A DNA stretch of 13,387 nucleotides from Candidatus Woesearchaeota archaeon (GTDB taxonomy: Archaea > Nanobdellota > Nanobdellia > Woesearchaeales > JAHWHD01), in the NCBI GenBank assembly GCA_019323525.1, contig JAHWHD010000029.1:1-13387 (forward strand), read 5' to 3'. A program made the position numbers and the translations under genes. Below are positions 12,613 through 13,387 of the stretch, in pieces. The stretch's first letter is position 1, and every line of letters begins with the position of its first letter. Under the pieces are notes generated by a model, which saw only the letters and a list, made by a program, of their open reading frames with translations, was not told the origin of the DNA and ran no database searches.

Positions 12613-13103
12613 CTTACTACGACGAAATCTCATCAGGGTATAACGAACTTCACAGGGACGAACAGGTTAAGAAGATAAAACTCATTAAGAAAGAACTTAA
12701 TGTTGAGAAAAAGCATAAGCTTCTCGATATAGGTTGCGGTTCAGGTATAGCTTTTGAGTTCTTTGACTGCAAACTCTTTGGCATTGACCCCTCATTAGAA
12801 CTCATCAAACAAATCCCTGTCGGAAAGATAATAACTAAAGCAGCTTCTGCAGAAAGGATCCCGTTTCCAGACATGTACTTCGATATCATCATATCTGTAA
12901 CAGCCATCCAAAACTTTGAAGATCTTGACAGGGGTTTAACTGAGATAAAAAGGGTTGCAAAACCTAAAGCACAGATTGCAATTTCTTGTTTAAAAAAGAG
13001 CTCTAAACTTGAAGAGATCAGGGAGAAGATAAAGGAACATTTTGAAATAAAAAAAGAGATTGAAGAGGAAAAGGACATTATCTGGATACTCAGTTCATTT
13101 TAA
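12609..13103 (+). CDS. SAM-dependent methyltransferase (Methyltransf_11-like)
   Basis: 164 residues, cytoplasmic. Class I Rossmann-fold methyltransferase: motif I is L-L-D-I-G-C-G-S-G (38-46), an acidic Asp60 ends beta-2 (F-G-I-D-P-S) to hold the ribose of S-adenosylmethionine, and I-P-F-P-D-M-Y-F-D-I-I-I-S (84-96) is the typical motif before beta-4. F-E-D-L-D-R-G-L-x-E-I-K-R-V-A-K-P (103-119) is the late helix common to UbiE/Methyltransf_11 members. The protein is short, with a Lys/Glu-rich C-terminus instead of extra strands. Substrate unknown. The ATG overlaps the stop of the pilin-like gene as ATGA and no good ribosome binding site is visible, so translation likely depends on coupling. 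Whether it modifies the neighbouring surface protein, a lipid or a quinone-like molecule cannot be told. Confidence 0.9.
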   Translation: MTYYDEISSGYNELHRDEQVKKIKLIKKELNVEKKHKLLDIGCGSGIAFEFFDCKLFGIDPSLELIKQIPVGKIITKAASAERIPFPDMYFDIIISVTAIQNFEDLDRGLTEIKRVAKPKAQIAISCLKKSSKLEEIREKIKEHFEIKKEIEEEKDIIWILSSF

Positions 13104-13112
13104 TTTAGAAAG

Positions 13113-13129
13113 TTTTAATAATTTATAAC
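13113..13129 (+). promoter_or_regulatory. TATA-like region before the flavin-reductase-like gene
   Basis: Two overlapping candidates, TTTTAATA (13113-13120) and TTTATAAC (13122-13129). The first is about 29 bp before ATG 13146 and would give a near-leaderless mRNA; the second is about 20 bp away and less well spaced. Confidence 0.4.
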
Positions 13130-13145
13130 TATTATTGTAACTAAA

Positions 13146-13387
13146 ATGCTATTCACTTCATACCCTAGGCAGGTCATTCTCGTAACCTCAAGACATGAAA
13201 CAGATAATGTAATGACATGTTCATGGCACATGCCAGTCTCGTTTAAACCAGAGCTATACGCAGTAGCTATAGGAAAGACAAGGCACACTCTAAAAATAAT
13301 AGAAAAGTCTAATGTCTTTGCAGTCAACTTCATATCAGAGGACATGGAAGATATAGCAGTAAATGTTGGCAGGAACTCTGGCTTTAG
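13146..13387 (+). CDS. Flavin reductase-like FMN-binding protein, N-terminal part (cut by window edge)
   Basis: 80 complete codons from ATG 13146, open to the right edge. The translation begins MLFTSYPRQVILVTSRHETD and continues N-V-M-T-C-S-W-H-M-P-V-S-F-K-P-E-L-Y-A-V-A-I-G-K-T-R-H-T, which is the FMN-binding start of the flavin-reductase-like (DIM6/NTAB) split beta-barrel: P-R-x-V-x-L-V-T-S, a small polar residue and S-W-x-x-P-V-S-F-x-P facing the flavin phosphate, then T-x-K-I-I-E-K-S and F-A-V-N-F-I. Members bind FMN and act as NAD(P)H:flavin reductases or as flavoproteins of unknown substrate. The full family length is about 160-190 residues, so roughly half is missing. It starts 42 bp after the methyltransferase, with its own TATA-like sequence and no ribosome binding site. 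Confidence 0.88.
   Translation, partial: MLFTSYPRQVILVTSRHETDNVMTCSWHMPVSFKPELYAVAIGKTRHTLKIIEKSNVFAVNFISEDMEDIAVNVGRNSGF

Noticed and set aside
12650..13078. 142-codon minus-strand frame opposite the methyltransferase
   Set aside because: The opposite strand carries clear SAM-binding motifs; the minus translation is Ser/Phe/Ile-rich, typical of antisense of Lys/Glu-rich coding sequence.
12609..13103. Idea that the methyltransferase is a pilin N-methylase
   Set aside because: Known pilin N-methylation is done by the integral membrane PilD enzyme; this protein has no membrane helix, so the link is kept only as a question.

Overview
The window looks like chromosomal DNA of an archaeon, most likely a small-genome DPANN lineage of the Woesearchaeota/Pacearchaeota type. 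Supporting signs are AT-rich archaeal TATA boxes placed 24-28 bp ahead of start codons with almost no 5' leader, GAGGTG-type ribosome binding sites inside operons, an archaeal/eukaryotic-style methionyl-tRNA synthetase, a class III (type IV pilin) signal peptide on a large surface protein, a four-CxxC zinc protein of a kind I recall from such genomes, and generally short genes packed tightly. The lineage is inference; no rRNA or tRNA is present to settle it.

Region 1-6040 (minus strand) is a compact four-gene cell-surface operon read right to left: a 699-residue pilin-like protein (TTG start with a good ribosome binding site), a 1099-residue secreted protein with tandem Ig-like repeats and a cysteine-rich helical C-terminus, a 177-residue single-pass membrane protein with an extracytoplasmic beta domain, and the signal peptide of a fourth protein cut by the window edge. 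Genes are joined by ATGA overlaps or a 3 bp gap. This is the best candidate for an uncharacterised multi-protein surface structure. Upstream lies metG (6128-8251, minus) with its own near-leaderless promoter.

Region 8252-8327 is a divergent promoter serving metG and a leaderless 209-residue gene of unknown function (8328-8957, plus). That gene ends convergently with a CYTH-family phosphohydrolase/cyclase-fold gene (8954-9481, minus); both stop codons share one CTAG. Next come a two-gene minus-strand operon (a short PLP-dependent-transferase-like protein and the four-CxxC zinc protein, 9514-10768) and a secreted transglutaminase-like protein with a long beta-rich C-terminus (10805-12142).

Region 12143-12228 is a second divergent promoter. 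On its plus side a pilin-like small membrane protein (12229-12612) overlaps a SAM-dependent methyltransferase (12609-13103) by ATGA. A flavin-reductase-like gene runs off the right edge (13146-13387). No intergenic stretch is longer than about 90 bp, and I see no CRISPR array, insertion sequence, tRNA or rRNA.
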